NCBI GenBank assembly: GCA_002439705.1
Contig: DJPE01000071.1
Coordinates: 1 to 31,042, forward strand
Source: Christensenella sp. UBA6420
GTDB lineage: Bacteria > Bacillota > Clostridia > Christensenellales > DTU072
Reading direction: 5' to 3'
DNA: 31,042 nt
This document shows, one piece after another, positions 8,170 to 15,481 of this stretch. Within the stretch, counting starts at the first letter, position 1; every line of letters starts with the position of its first letter. Made by a program: the position numbers and the translations under genes. The notes below the pieces were generated by a model, which ran no database searches, was not told the DNA's origin, and was given only the letters and a program-made list of their open reading frames with translations.

Positions 8170-9306
8170 TTAGTTCTGCACCAAACTTTTTACGTCCTTG
8201 ACTTTATACCCTGCGATAAACTCGTCGCGGAAGTCGAGAAGTCTGTCCTGCATTATCGCTTCTTTTATCTTGTTTACCAACCTGTGCAAGAAACGAATAT
8301 TATGCACGGAAAGAAGTCTCCCGCCAAAAATTTCGTCGCAGTTAATAAGATGACGAACGTACGCGCGGGTGTAGTTACGACAGCAATAGCAGTCGCAACC
8401 CTCTTCTACCGGGCCGAAATCTTCTTTATACGCCGCATTTCTTATCGTTATATCCCCGTGCATGGTCATTGCCGTTCCGTTACGGGCGATTCTCGTCGGC
8501 AATACGCAGTCGAACATATCCACTCCGCGGCATACCCCTTCGACTATGCAGTCCGCACTGCCTACGCCCATAAGGTATCTCGGCATATTTTCGGGATAAT
8601 ACGGCCTTATCGTATCCAACATTCTGTACATTACGTCTTTCGGCTCGCCCACGCTTAATCCGCCTATCGCTATACCGCATTTTGCGTAAGGAACGGTTCT
8701 TTTCGCGCTTTCTATACGCAAATCTTCAAACATATTTCCCTGTATAATCGGAAACAGTATCTGATTTTCCGCCCCTTCGGCGGCTTTTGCGCTTCTTTCG
8801 AGCCAACGTAAAGTCCTTTCCATTGCGGTAGCAGATTTTTCGTAGCTTACGCCACCCGGCGTGCATTGGTCGAACGCCATCATAATATCACCACCCAAAG
8901 CTCTTTGAATTTCTATCGACTTTTCGGGCGTCATAAAATGCTTGCTTCCGTCGATAAAACTGTTAAAATATACTCCTTCGTCGCTTATTTTTCCCAACGC
9001 CGACAAAGAAAATACCTGAAATCCGCCGCTGTCGGTAAGTATGGGTCTGTCCCAATTCATAAACTTATGAAGTCCGCCCGCTTTCTTTACGAGTTCGTGA
9101 CCCGGTCTTAAATAAAGATGATAGGTATTGCTGAGTATAATTTGGCTACCCGCTTCCTTAACTTCTTCGGGCGACAAAGATTTTACGGTGGCTTTCGTGC
9201 CTACGGGCATAAAAACGGGAGTTTCTATAACTCCGTGCGGAGTGATAAACCTACCTATTCTCGCTCCCGACTGCTTGCATACCTTTACTACTTCGTACTT
9301 GAACAT
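8170..9306 (-). CDS. tgt: tRNA-guanine transglycosylase
   Basis: The 378-residue TIM-barrel enzyme exchanges guanine 34 of GUN-anticodon tRNAs for preQ1. It has DSGGFQVFSLS with the first catalytic Asp, AFDQCTPGG, GGLSVGEP in the base-binding loop, and the nucleophile Asp in MFDCVLPTR. The zinc site is CDCYCC with a downstream His (RHLINC). Full length and colinear with the family. It starts 11 bp after queA with a GGGAG ribosome binding site, so the two consecutive queuosine steps are co-expressed. No preQ1 synthesis genes (queC, D, E, F) are in the window. Confidence 0.97.
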   Translation of the reverse strand: MFKYEVVKVCKQSGARIGRFITPHGVIETPVFMPVGTKATVKSLSPEEVKEAGSQIILSNTYHLYLRPGHELVKKAGGLHKFMNWDRPILTDSGGFQVFSLSALGKISDEGVYFNSFIDGSKHFMTPEKSIEIQRALGGDIMMAFDQCTPGGVSYEKSATAMERTLRWLERSAKAAEGAENQILFPIIQGNMFEDLRIESAKRTVPYAKCGIAIGGLSVGEPKDVMYRMLDTIRPYYPENMPRYLMGVGSADCIVEGVCRGVDMFDCVLPTRIARNGTAMTMHGDITIRNAAYKEDFGPVEEGCDCYCCRNYTRAYVRHLINCDEIFGGRLLSVHNIRFLHRLVNKIKEAIMQDRLLDFRDEFIAGYKVKDVKSLVQN

Positions 9307-9317
9307 ATTTTCTCCCT

Positions 9318-10346
9318 TTATAAAATCAACATTGCGTCGCCGAAACTGAAAAATCTGTATTTGTCGTCCACGGCGTGTTTATATAATTCCAGAACCTTTT
9401 CCCTGCTGAGCATCGCGCTCACGAGCATAATAAGAGTGGATTCGGGCAAATGGAAGTTGGTAATCAGCCCTTTTACCGTCTTGAACCTGTACCCCGGGTA
9501 AATGAAAATTTCCGTCTCCCCCTTGCAGGCTTTGACGTATCCGTCTTCGTCCGCTACCGATTCGAGAGTCCTGACCGACGTAGTGCCTACGGCTATTACT
9601 CTCCTGCCTTCTTTTACCGCTTTATTTATTTTTTCGGCGGTTTCTTCGGTAATTTCATAATGCTCCGAGTGCATTTTATGGTTAAGAACGTTATCTTCTT
9701 TCACGGGTCTAAACGTTCCCAAACCTACGTGGAGCAGGACTTCTGCCACTTCTACCCCCTTAGCTTTCAGTTTATCCAACAATTCGTTGGTAAAGTGTAA
9801 CCCCGCCGTGGGAGCCGCCGCCGAACCTTCGGTCTTCGAGTAAACCGTTTGGTATCTCTCTTTATCTTCGAGTTTTTCGGTAATGTACGGCGGAAGCGGA
9901 ACTTCGCCCACTCTCGACAAAATGTCTTCGAACACTCCGTCGAAATCGAATTCTACGAGCCTTACGCCGTCGTCGAGTATCTCCTTAACCATTAACGAAA
10001 GCTCCGAATTGACCGTCAATACGGAATTTATTTTAGCTTTTCTCGCAGGCTTCAACAAAACTTCCCACTCTTTGAGAGAACGACGTTTTAACAAAAACAC
10101 TTCGTATTTACGGGCTTTTTCGTCGTATGCGTGCAATCTTGCGTTAATTACTCTCGTATTGTTCACGACGAGTAAATCCCCGGGGTGCAGAATATCGTAA
10201 ATATCGTAAAAGTGTAAATCTTGATATTTATCGGTAGCTTTATCGTAATAAAGAAGTCTCGACGCGTCGCGCGGATATACGGGCGTCTGCGCTATAAGCT
10301 CTTTCGGTAAATCGTAATAAAAATCGCTTCTTAAAAGTTCTGCCAT
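9318..10346 (-). CDS. queA: S-adenosylmethionine:tRNA ribosyltransferase-isomerase
   Basis: The 342-residue enzyme transfers the ribosyl part of SAM onto preQ1-tRNA to form epoxyqueuosine. Family landmarks are FYYDLPKELIAQTP at the N-terminus, DLLVVNNTRVI, the GSAAAPTAGLHFT active-site segment, VGLGTFRPV, HSEHYEI and ITNFHLPEST near the end. I chose the ATG at 10346 over one 12 codons earlier. It begins the conserved MAELL...FYYDLP region and has GGAGGAAG at good spacing, lying inside the last codons of ruvB; the start is one base past the ruvB stop. Confidence 0.97.
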   Translation of the reverse strand: MAELLRSDFYYDLPKELIAQTPVYPRDASRLLYYDKATDKYQDLHFYDIYDILHPGDLLVVNNTRVINARLHAYDEKARKYEVFLLKRRSLKEWEVLLKPARKAKINSVLTVNSELSLMVKEILDDGVRLVEFDFDGVFEDILSRVGEVPLPPYITEKLEDKERYQTVYSKTEGSAAAPTAGLHFTNELLDKLKAKGVEVAEVLLHVGLGTFRPVKEDNVLNHKMHSEHYEITEETAEKINKAVKEGRRVIAVGTTSVRTLESVADEDGYVKACKGETEIFIYPGYRFKTVKGLITNFHLPESTLIMLVSAMLSREKVLELYKHAVDDKYRFFSFGDAMLIL

Positions 10347-10347
10347 A

Positions 10348-11388
10348 TTATTCTTCCTCCGACGGTGCTGTAACGAACGCATTATTTCCCGTATACGGAA
10401 TATTCAGGTGTTTATATGCGTTCGGTGTGCATATTCTTCCGCGCGGAGTACGTGCGATAAAACCGAGCTGAATAAGATACGGTTCGTAAACGTCTTCTAT
10501 CGTGTTCGTCTCTTCCCCGCTCGCCGCCGCCAAAGTATCCAGCCCTACGGGACCGCCGTTGAATTTTTCTATAATCGTCCTTAAAATTATATTGTCGGTA
10601 TTATCGAGTCCGAGTTCGTCCACTTCAAGACTCGCCAAAGCGGTTTTTGAAATGGCTTTCGTGACGGTGGAACTGTTTTCGTATTCGGCGAAATCTCTTA
10701 CTCTTTTAAGTAATCTGTTCGCTATACGCGGTGTTCCCCTGCTTCTTCTCGCAATTTCGTACGTCGCGTCGGGGTCTATCGCAATGTTAAGTATTCTTGC
10801 CGAACGGTCTATTATTATGGAAAGTTCTTCGGGAGTGTACATTTCGAGACGACATACCACGCCGAAACGGTCGCGAAGCGGCGCGCCGAGCATACCCGCT
10901 TTCGTCGTCGCTCCCACCAACGTAAAATGTTTCAACGGAAGTCGCATAGTCCTTGCGCTCGGACCTTTACCCAAAACCATATCCAGCATAAAATCTTCCA
11001 TCGCGGGATAAAGTATTTCTTCAACGTTATGGTTAAGCCTGTGAATTTCGTCCACGAACAAAACGTCTCCGTCGTCGAGATTGGTAAGAATAGCCGCAAG
11101 GTCTCCCGCTCTCGCTATGGCGGGCCCCGAAGTTATTTTTATGTCGCTGTTCATTTCGTTCGCGATAATGTGACTTAACGTAGTTTTTCCTAATCCCGGC
11201 GGACCGTAAAGTAAAACGTGGTCGAGACTTTCGCCGCGTTTTTTCGCCGCGTGCATAAAAACTTTAAGGTTACTCTTTACCTTTTCCTGCCCTATGTATT
11301 CGTCGATTTCTTTCGGGCGTAAAATGTTCTCGTTTTCGTCGTTTTCGAGTTTTACCGAAGAAATTAATCTTTCGTCGTCAAATTCCAT
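10348..11388 (-). CDS. ruvB: Holliday junction branch migration helicase RuvB
   Basis: The 346-residue AAA+ motor powers RuvAB branch migration. It has the RuvB N-terminal block LRPKEIDEYIGQEKVK, Walker A GPPGLGKTTL, Walker B VLFVDEIHRL, sensor GATTKAGML, the arginine finger region PLRDRFGV, and a winged-helix C-terminus with GFIARTPRGR. The start has AAGGAG and follows ruvA by 9 bp. It is third in the ruvC-ruvA-ruvB-queA-tgt unit. Confidence 0.98.
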   Translation of the reverse strand: MEFDDERLISSVKLENDENENILRPKEIDEYIGQEKVKSNLKVFMHAAKKRGESLDHVLLYGPPGLGKTTLSHIIANEMNSDIKITSGPAIARAGDLAAILTNLDDGDVLFVDEIHRLNHNVEEILYPAMEDFMLDMVLGKGPSARTMRLPLKHFTLVGATTKAGMLGAPLRDRFGVVCRLEMYTPEELSIIIDRSARILNIAIDPDATYEIARRSRGTPRIANRLLKRVRDFAEYENSSTVTKAISKTALASLEVDELGLDNTDNIILRTIIEKFNGGPVGLDTLAAASGEETNTIEDVYEPYLIQLGFIARTPRGRICTPNAYKHLNIPYTGNNAFVTAPSEEE

Positions 11389-11397
11389 ATTCTCTCC

Positions 11398-11994
11398 TTA
11401 CAGACTACGCAACGCTTTCGCAACGAGTTCTTCCGCCGTTTTCGCAAAAGGCTTTGCCTTTTTTACCGCTTCGGTAGCTTCCGCCTGCGTAAATCCCAAA
11501 CTACGCAACGCGCTTATCGCGTCCGCAGAGTCCGCGTCCAACGTTTCTTCCGCGCCGACAGCCTTAGCCGACTCCATAATTTCTCTGCTTTCCGCGTCGA
11601 TTTCTCCGCGCAGTTCCAATACTATTCTTTCGGCGGTCTTTTTACCCACGCCTTTAAGTTTGGACAGTGCCTTTATATCGGACGCCATAATGACTCTCAT
11701 AAGGTCGTAAACTTCCATCCCGGAAAGTATCCCTATCGCCGCTTTCGGACCGACTCCGCTTATCGTTATTAATTTCAAAAACATGTTTTTTTCTTCTTTC
11801 GTCAAAAAACCGTACAAGGATATTCCGTCTTCTCTCACCGCCATATAGCACTGCAAGCACACGAACCTGCTTCCGTTTTTAATTTTTTCGACGGTAACGC
11901 TACTTACGGTCAGCTCGTACCCTATGCCGCCGTTGTCGATTACTACGGTGTTTTCGCCGAAGTCTACCGCTTCGCCTTTAATAAAACTTAACAT
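11398..11994 (-). CDS. ruvA: Holliday junction DNA-binding protein RuvA
   Basis: The 198-residue protein forms the tetramer that holds the four-way junction and docks RuvB. An N-terminal OB fold (MLSFIKGEAVDFGENTVVID) is followed by tandem helix-hairpin-helix motifs, including LITISGVGPKAAIGIL and LKGVGKKTAERIVLEL. An acidic linker leads to the C-terminal UBA-like RuvB-contact domain (ALRSLGFTQAEA). The ribosome binding site overlaps the ruvC stop codon, and the gap to ruvC is 8 bp. Confidence 0.97.
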   Translation of the reverse strand: MLSFIKGEAVDFGENTVVIDNGGIGYELTVSSVTVEKIKNGSRFVCLQCYMAVREDGISLYGFLTKEEKNMFLKLITISGVGPKAAIGILSGMEVYDLMRVIMASDIKALSKLKGVGKKTAERIVLELRGEIDAESREIMESAKAVGAEETLDADSADAISALRSLGFTQAEATEAVKKAKPFAKTAEELVAKALRSL

Positions 11995-12002
11995 ATTTTC
12001 TC

Positions 12003-12494
12003 CTATATCCCGAACAATCCCGCAAGTCTGTTGGTCTGAGCGTGCGTCAAAGCCACCGCCAATGCGTCCGCCGCGTCGTCGGGTTTAGGTATGGACGTAA
12101 GATTAAGATACGTCTTAACCATTTGCTGTATTTGTTTTTTTTCCGCTTTGCCGTAGCCGGTCATGGCTTGCTTTATCTGCAAAGGGGTGTATTCGTAAAG
12201 ATTTTTACATTTTTGGTACGCCGTAAGCAAAATTACGCCGCGTGCTTCGGCTACCAATATCGCCGTCTTCTGGTTGTTCGTAAAGAACAGTTCTTCCATC
12301 GCGATGGCGTCGGGATGATAACGGTCGATAATTATATTGAAACCTTCGGCTATTTTAGCCAAACGTTTGGGAAGCGAATCTTCTTTCGGAGTGGTGATTA
12401 CTCCGTACTCTATCGCTTTGTGTCTACTGCCGTTACTTTCCAATATCCCGAACCCTACCGTTGCGTAGCCCGGGTCAATTCCTAAAATAATCAT
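12003..12494 (-). CDS. ruvC: Crossover junction endodeoxyribonuclease RuvC
   Basis: The 163-residue resolvase has the expected RNase H fold acidic residues: Asp7 in GIDPGYATVGFG, the Glu in MEELFF near 67-69, and the DDAADALAVA pair near the C-terminus. It cuts Holliday junctions delivered by RuvAB. The start MIILGIDPG is the canonical RuvC N-terminus, yet no Shine-Dalgarno sequence precedes it, and the promoter -10 ends only six bases upstream, so the mRNA is predicted to be leaderless. It is the first gene of its unit. Confidence 0.97.
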   Translation of the reverse strand: MIILGIDPGYATVGFGILESNGSRHKAIEYGVITTPKEDSLPKRLAKIAEGFNIIIDRYHPDAIAMEELFFTNNQKTAILVAEARGVILLTAYQKCKNLYEYTPLQIKQAMTGYGKAEKKQIQQMVKTYLNLTSIPKPDDAADALAVALTHAQTNRLAGLFGI

Positions 12495-12500
12495 GCATAT

Positions 12501-12529
12501 ATAATACTAAACTTTTTTTAATTAGTCAA
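12501..12529 (-). promoter_or_regulatory. Promoter of ruvC-ruvA-ruvB-queA-tgt; leaderless start predicted
   Basis: Minus strand: -35 TTGACT (12524-12529), 17-nt spacer, -10 TATTAT (12501-12506). Only six bases separate the -10 from the ruvC ATG at 12494, so initiation would fall at or next to the A of ATG. Confidence 0.7.
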
Positions 12530-12574
12530 TTTTTATTCGTACTCTTAATGTCTCATTACCATCGAAAACAACGC

Positions 12575-12598
12575 AAAAACGCGACGAAACCCGCCGCG
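12575..12598 (-). terminator. Intrinsic terminator of the ABC transporter unit
   Basis: On the minus strand CGCGGCG pairs with CGTCGCG (7 bp with one G-U) around a GGTTT loop, followed by TTTTT. It lies about 45 bp past the stop of the ATPase gene at 12643 and separates the transporter unit from ruvC. Confidence 0.75.
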
Positions 12599-12642
12599 CT
12601 CTCTAATAACTAAAAATTTTTCACGATTTTCTTACTATGACG

Positions 12643-13323
12643 TTACAAAATACCGTAGATTTCGTTCTTTATTTCGGCAAAATCGCCCGCTTTCCTGTCC
12701 GCTCTGTCTACCGATAACTCTTTATCGTATACGATTTTTCCGCCTTCTTCCAACACTATTATCCTGTCTGCGAGGAACAACGCTTCGTCTATATCGTGCG
12801 TAACGAAAACGACTGTTCTGTTATACCCCTCGTAAAGTTTCCTGAATACGTCTATTATTCTCTTTTTTAGCGATACGTCAAGCCCCTTAAAAGGTTCGTC
12901 CATAAGCATAAGCGGCGCGTCGTAAACGAAAGCTCTCGCAAGGCTCACTCTCTGCGCCATACCCCCCGACAACTGCGACGGATATTTCCCCCTTTCGTCG
13001 TACATTTCGACCATTCTCAATACTTCTTCTATATGCTTGTTTTTCTCGTTTTTATCGCGGATATAGGATAAAACGTACTCTAAATTCTTGTATACAGTTA
13101 AATTCGGCACGAGCCTTTGCGACTGAAAAATATAACTTATTTTATCGGGTCTTTCCACTTCCCCCGTATATTCGACCGAACCGCAAATTATGTTAAGAAG
13201 AGTGGTTTTTCCGCACCCCGAACGCCCTAATATCGCGGTAATTTTTCCCTGCTCGAATTCTATATCGAAATTATCGAAAATTACTTTATCGCCGTAGCTT
13301 TTTTTAATATTTCTGAGTATCAT
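12643..13323 (-). CDS. ABC transporter ATP-binding protein (SsuB/TauB/ThiZ type)
   Basis: The 226-residue ATPase is complete: Walker A GRSGCGKTT, Q-loop IFQSQ, signature LSGGMAQRVSLARA, Walker B LMLMDEPF, D-loop KGLD and H-loop VTHDIDEA. It powers the importer formed with the next two genes upstream. I place the start at the ATG at 13323, since it begins the MILRNIKKSYG consensus and has GAGGTGG just before it; it overlaps the permease stop by 4 bp (ATGA). A longer in-frame start 27 codons upstream would lie inside the permease gene. Substrate is not readable from this subunit; nitrate/sulfonate/thiamine-precursor importers share the family. Confidence 0.93.
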   Translation of the reverse strand: MILRNIKKSYGDKVIFDNFDIEFEQGKITAILGRSGCGKTTLLNIICGSVEYTGEVERPDKISYIFQSQRLVPNLTVYKNLEYVLSYIRDKNEKNKHIEEVLRMVEMYDERGKYPSQLSGGMAQRVSLARAFVYDAPLMLMDEPFKGLDVSLKKRIIDVFRKLYEGYNRTVVFVTHDIDEALFLADRIIVLEEGGKIVYDKELSVDRADRKAGDFAEIKNEIYGIL

Positions 13324-14075
13324 TTCCACCTCACGACGATTTTCTTTATTCCGTAAACGACGAGTTCCAAAAGGTAACTTAAAGCTATCGCAGCCAAAGT
13401 CCACGCGAGTAACTCAGCCGTTTCCAGATATCCCCTTGCAAGCTGCATCATAATACCCATCGAATTTCTCGTTTGAGCTATGACTTCCGCCGAAATAATT
13501 ACCTTAACGGTAAAACTTATCGACGACTGCATATTATCCAACGCAGACGGCATTATCTGCGGTAAATACAGCTGAAAAATTCGATTTTTTATCGGAACTT
13601 TATAAATTTTGCTCATCTCGATAAGTTCTCTGTCCACCCCCGTAATCGCGCTGAAAAATCCCGAATACATTATCGGAAAAATTATAAGGAAAGTAATAAG
13701 TATAGGACTCGTGGACGGTTTGAGCCAGATTACCGTAAGCAAAATTATGCTCATCGTCGGAATGGAACGCATTACTTTTATTATCGGCGACAACAGTTTT
13801 TTAACGGCGTCTATAAGCGATAACAAACTTAACGCCATTGCGAAAACCGCTGCCAAAGCGAAACTTATAAGGGAACGCAAAAGCGTATTCCCCACCGCTT
13901 TGTAAAACGTTTTTTGTCCGAGCAACGCAAAAAGATGCGAAAACGTAGTTTTCACATCGGGAATAATCAGTTCTATATTGACTACGGCGGCAAAAATCTC
14001 CCATACGGCTATCAATAAACAGATAGCGACCAAGGGATAAATTACGCCGCCGAACTTAGCCAAAAATTTCTTCAT
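13320..14075 (-). CDS. ABC transporter permease (SsuC/TauC/ThiX type)
   Basis: The 251-residue inner-membrane subunit has about six helices. It carries the BPD_transp_1 fold, with the ATPase-contact EAA-like loop around DRELIEMSKIYKVPIKNRIF, and a characteristic RSIPTMSIILLTVIWL stretch. It begins directly after the binding-protein gene, with no gap, and overlaps the ATPase by 4 bp. Family resemblance is to SsuC/TauC/ThiX-like permeases for small organic or sulfur compounds and pyrimidine precursors; the actual substrate is unknown. Confidence 0.92.
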   Translation of the reverse strand: MKKFLAKFGGVIYPLVAICLLIAVWEIFAAVVNIELIIPDVKTTFSHLFALLGQKTFYKAVGNTLLRSLISFALAAVFAMALSLLSLIDAVKKLLSPIIKVMRSIPTMSIILLTVIWLKPSTSPILITFLIIFPIMYSGFFSAITGVDRELIEMSKIYKVPIKNRIFQLYLPQIMPSALDNMQSSISFTVKVIISAEVIAQTRNSMGIMMQLARGYLETAELLAWTLAAIALSYLLELVVYGIKKIVVRWK

Positions 14076-15050
14076 TTAGTCGAGACTTACTCCTGCGTAA
14101 AATCCCGCGTCGGGGAGTTTTCCGCCGATAAACTTATTGTTGAACGTAGCCATAATTTCAAGATATTTTTCTACGTCGGCCTTAGCGTCCATAGCTCCCA
14201 CGTATTTTACGTTGCAACGGGAAATTACTTCAGCGGAAGCAAAGTTAGTCGCTCCGCCGTTTGCGGTAATAGCGGCGTTGGTCGCTTCCACGTTTTCGCT
14301 TACCCAAGTAAGATTAGCGTTCATTTCTTTCAAAAACGCTTTGATAAACGCGGAATGTTTCGAGAACAAATCGTTCGTGACCACGGTGCAAGCCTGCGGG
14401 TATCCGTACGTTCCCGTACTCTTTTCCCATTCGCTCTGCATGTCGAACAGAACTTGCGCTCCGGCTTTGCTTACAGCCATCGTTGCGGCGGGTTCTCCGA
14501 GTAAAGCGAATTTCGCCGTTCCGTTCTTTAACGCGGCTATGGCGTCGCTTCCTTTCGATATATACTCTATTTCCACTTCGTCGGTGGTAATTCCGTTTAC
14601 GTTAAGAACGTATTGAAGTACGAAGTCGGGAGTTCCGCCTTGTCCCGTGCAAAGTATTTTCTGTCCTTTGAGAGAAGAAATAGATATTACTTCTTCCGTC
14701 CCCACAAGGTACAAAAGACCGTATACGTTAGTCGCGACCATCTTAATTCCGATACCCGAATTATAGAGTTTAGCGCCCATATTCGTGGGTAATATCGCTA
14801 AATCGGCTAAGGACGGCTGAGCGGACAACTTAGCCGCTATATCTGTTCCGTCAACTATCTGATACTTGACTTCGTATCCTTCGAAACTGCTTCCCGCAAG
14901 CATTTTCGCTATGGCGAGAGCGGGAGCTCCGTCGGGTACGACTACGTTTATCGTAGTCTTTTCGGTTTCGGTATTTTTGCACGCCACGGCAAAGACGCAA
15001 ACGCTGCAAACCATTATTACCGTAAGAATAATGCAAATTGCTTTTTTCAT
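14076..15050 (-). CDS. ABC transporter substrate-binding lipoprotein (NMT1/SsuA-like)
   Basis: The 324-residue precursor starts with a lipoprotein signal (hydrophobic 4-22, then AVAC as the lipobox with Cys24). The mature part is a type 2 periplasmic-binding fold of the NMT1/THI5/SsuA group, shown by VVVPDGAPALAIAKML, ADLAILPTNMGAKLY, LLYLVGTEE, GQGGTPDFVLQYVL and a C-terminal helical stretch. It should capture the substrate outside the membrane for the permease. GGAGG lies 11 nt before the ATG, and the gene starts 3 bp after the TM1266-type gene. Members of this group bind hydroxymethylpyrimidine precursors, sulfonates or nitrate; thiT lies nearby, so a thiamine precursor is possible but unproven. 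Confidence 0.88.
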   Translation of the reverse strand: MKKAICIILTVIMVCSVCVFAVACKNTETEKTTINVVVPDGAPALAIAKMLAGSSFEGYEVKYQIVDGTDIAAKLSAQPSLADLAILPTNMGAKLYNSGIGIKMVATNVYGLLYLVGTEEVISISSLKGQKILCTGQGGTPDFVLQYVLNVNGITTDEVEIEYISKGSDAIAALKNGTAKFALLGEPAATMAVSKAGAQVLFDMQSEWEKSTGTYGYPQACTVVTNDLFSKHSAFIKAFLKEMNANLTWVSENVEATNAAITANGGATNFASAEVISRCNVKYVGAMDAKADVEKYLEIMATFNNKFIGGKLPDAGFYAGVSLD

Positions 15051-15053
15051 AAG

Positions 15054-15314
15054 TTATTTTTCCTCCACTTCTATATTCGTCAAGGCTGATTTTACGGTTA
15101 TATCCTTCAATCTGCCAAGTTTTCCCGTCAGCGCGCTTACGCGTTCGTTCTCGCCTTTTACGATAAGGCTTATCGCCGATATGTGATTTTCGGGCATCGG
15201 TACGCCCATTCGTCCTACGATTATATCGGAATATTCCGTAAGATACGATTGCATTTCCTGCACGGATTCTTTGTTTCCGCTTACTATTATTCCTATTACT
15301 CCTATCCTTTTCAT
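15054..15314 (-). CDS. TM1266-type putative iron-only hydrogenase system regulator
   Basis: The 86-residue protein matches the small ferredoxin-fold family TIGR03959 typified by Thermotoga TM1266. It begins KRIGVIGIIV, has GRMGVPMPENHISAISLIV in the middle and SALTGKLGRLKDITVKSAL towards the end. The fold resembles the C-terminal domain of NikR and ACT domains, so it may bind a ligand or metal; it has no recognisable DNA-binding domain. In other genomes it accompanies hydE, hydF and hydG, none of which is in this window. Here it heads an ABC importer operon. AGGAGA precedes the ATG. Confidence 0.85.
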   Translation of the reverse strand: MKRIGVIGIIVSGNKESVQEMQSYLTEYSDIIVGRMGVPMPENHISAISLIVKGENERVSALTGKLGRLKDITVKSALTNIEVEEK

Positions 15315-15342
15315 ATCGGTCTCCTTAATTTTTTATTGCCGT

Positions 15343-15377
15343 CGAAAAAACGAAAAACTCCGCAAAAATGCGGAGTT
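15343..15377 (-). terminator. Intrinsic terminator before the TM1266-type gene
   Basis: Arms AACTCCGCA and TGCGGAGTT form a perfect 9-bp stem with a 4-nt loop. On the minus strand it is followed by TTTTTCGTTTTTT. It ends transcripts of the MalK-like gene, and also lies inside the predicted leader of the transporter unit (promoter 15453-15481), so it may act as an attenuator there. Confidence 0.85.
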
Positions 15378-15452
15378 CCGATATACTTATGAAACATATT
15401 CACAAAAGTAAGCTTCGTCTCCGACAGTTCATCGATTTCAGGTTACGCTATA

Positions 15453-15481
15453 AGAATACATTATTAAAATACTTTCGTCAA
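15453..15481 (-). promoter_or_regulatory. Possible promoter of the TM1266-ABC unit
   Basis: Minus strand: -35 TTGACG (15476-15481, overlapping the stop of the MalK-like gene), 17-nt spacer and -10 TATTCT (15453-15458). If used, the leader would be about 130 nt and would include the terminator hairpin at 15343-15377. The -10 is weak. Confidence 0.4.

Noticed and set aside
10347..10382. 12-residue N-terminal extension of QueA
   Set aside because: It is the antisense-free tail of ruvB in another frame; GGAGGAAG points to the ATG at 10346.
13324..13404. 27-residue N-terminal extension of the ABC ATPase
   Set aside because: It lies inside the permease gene; the ATG at 13323 has a ribosome binding site and the classic ATGA overlap.
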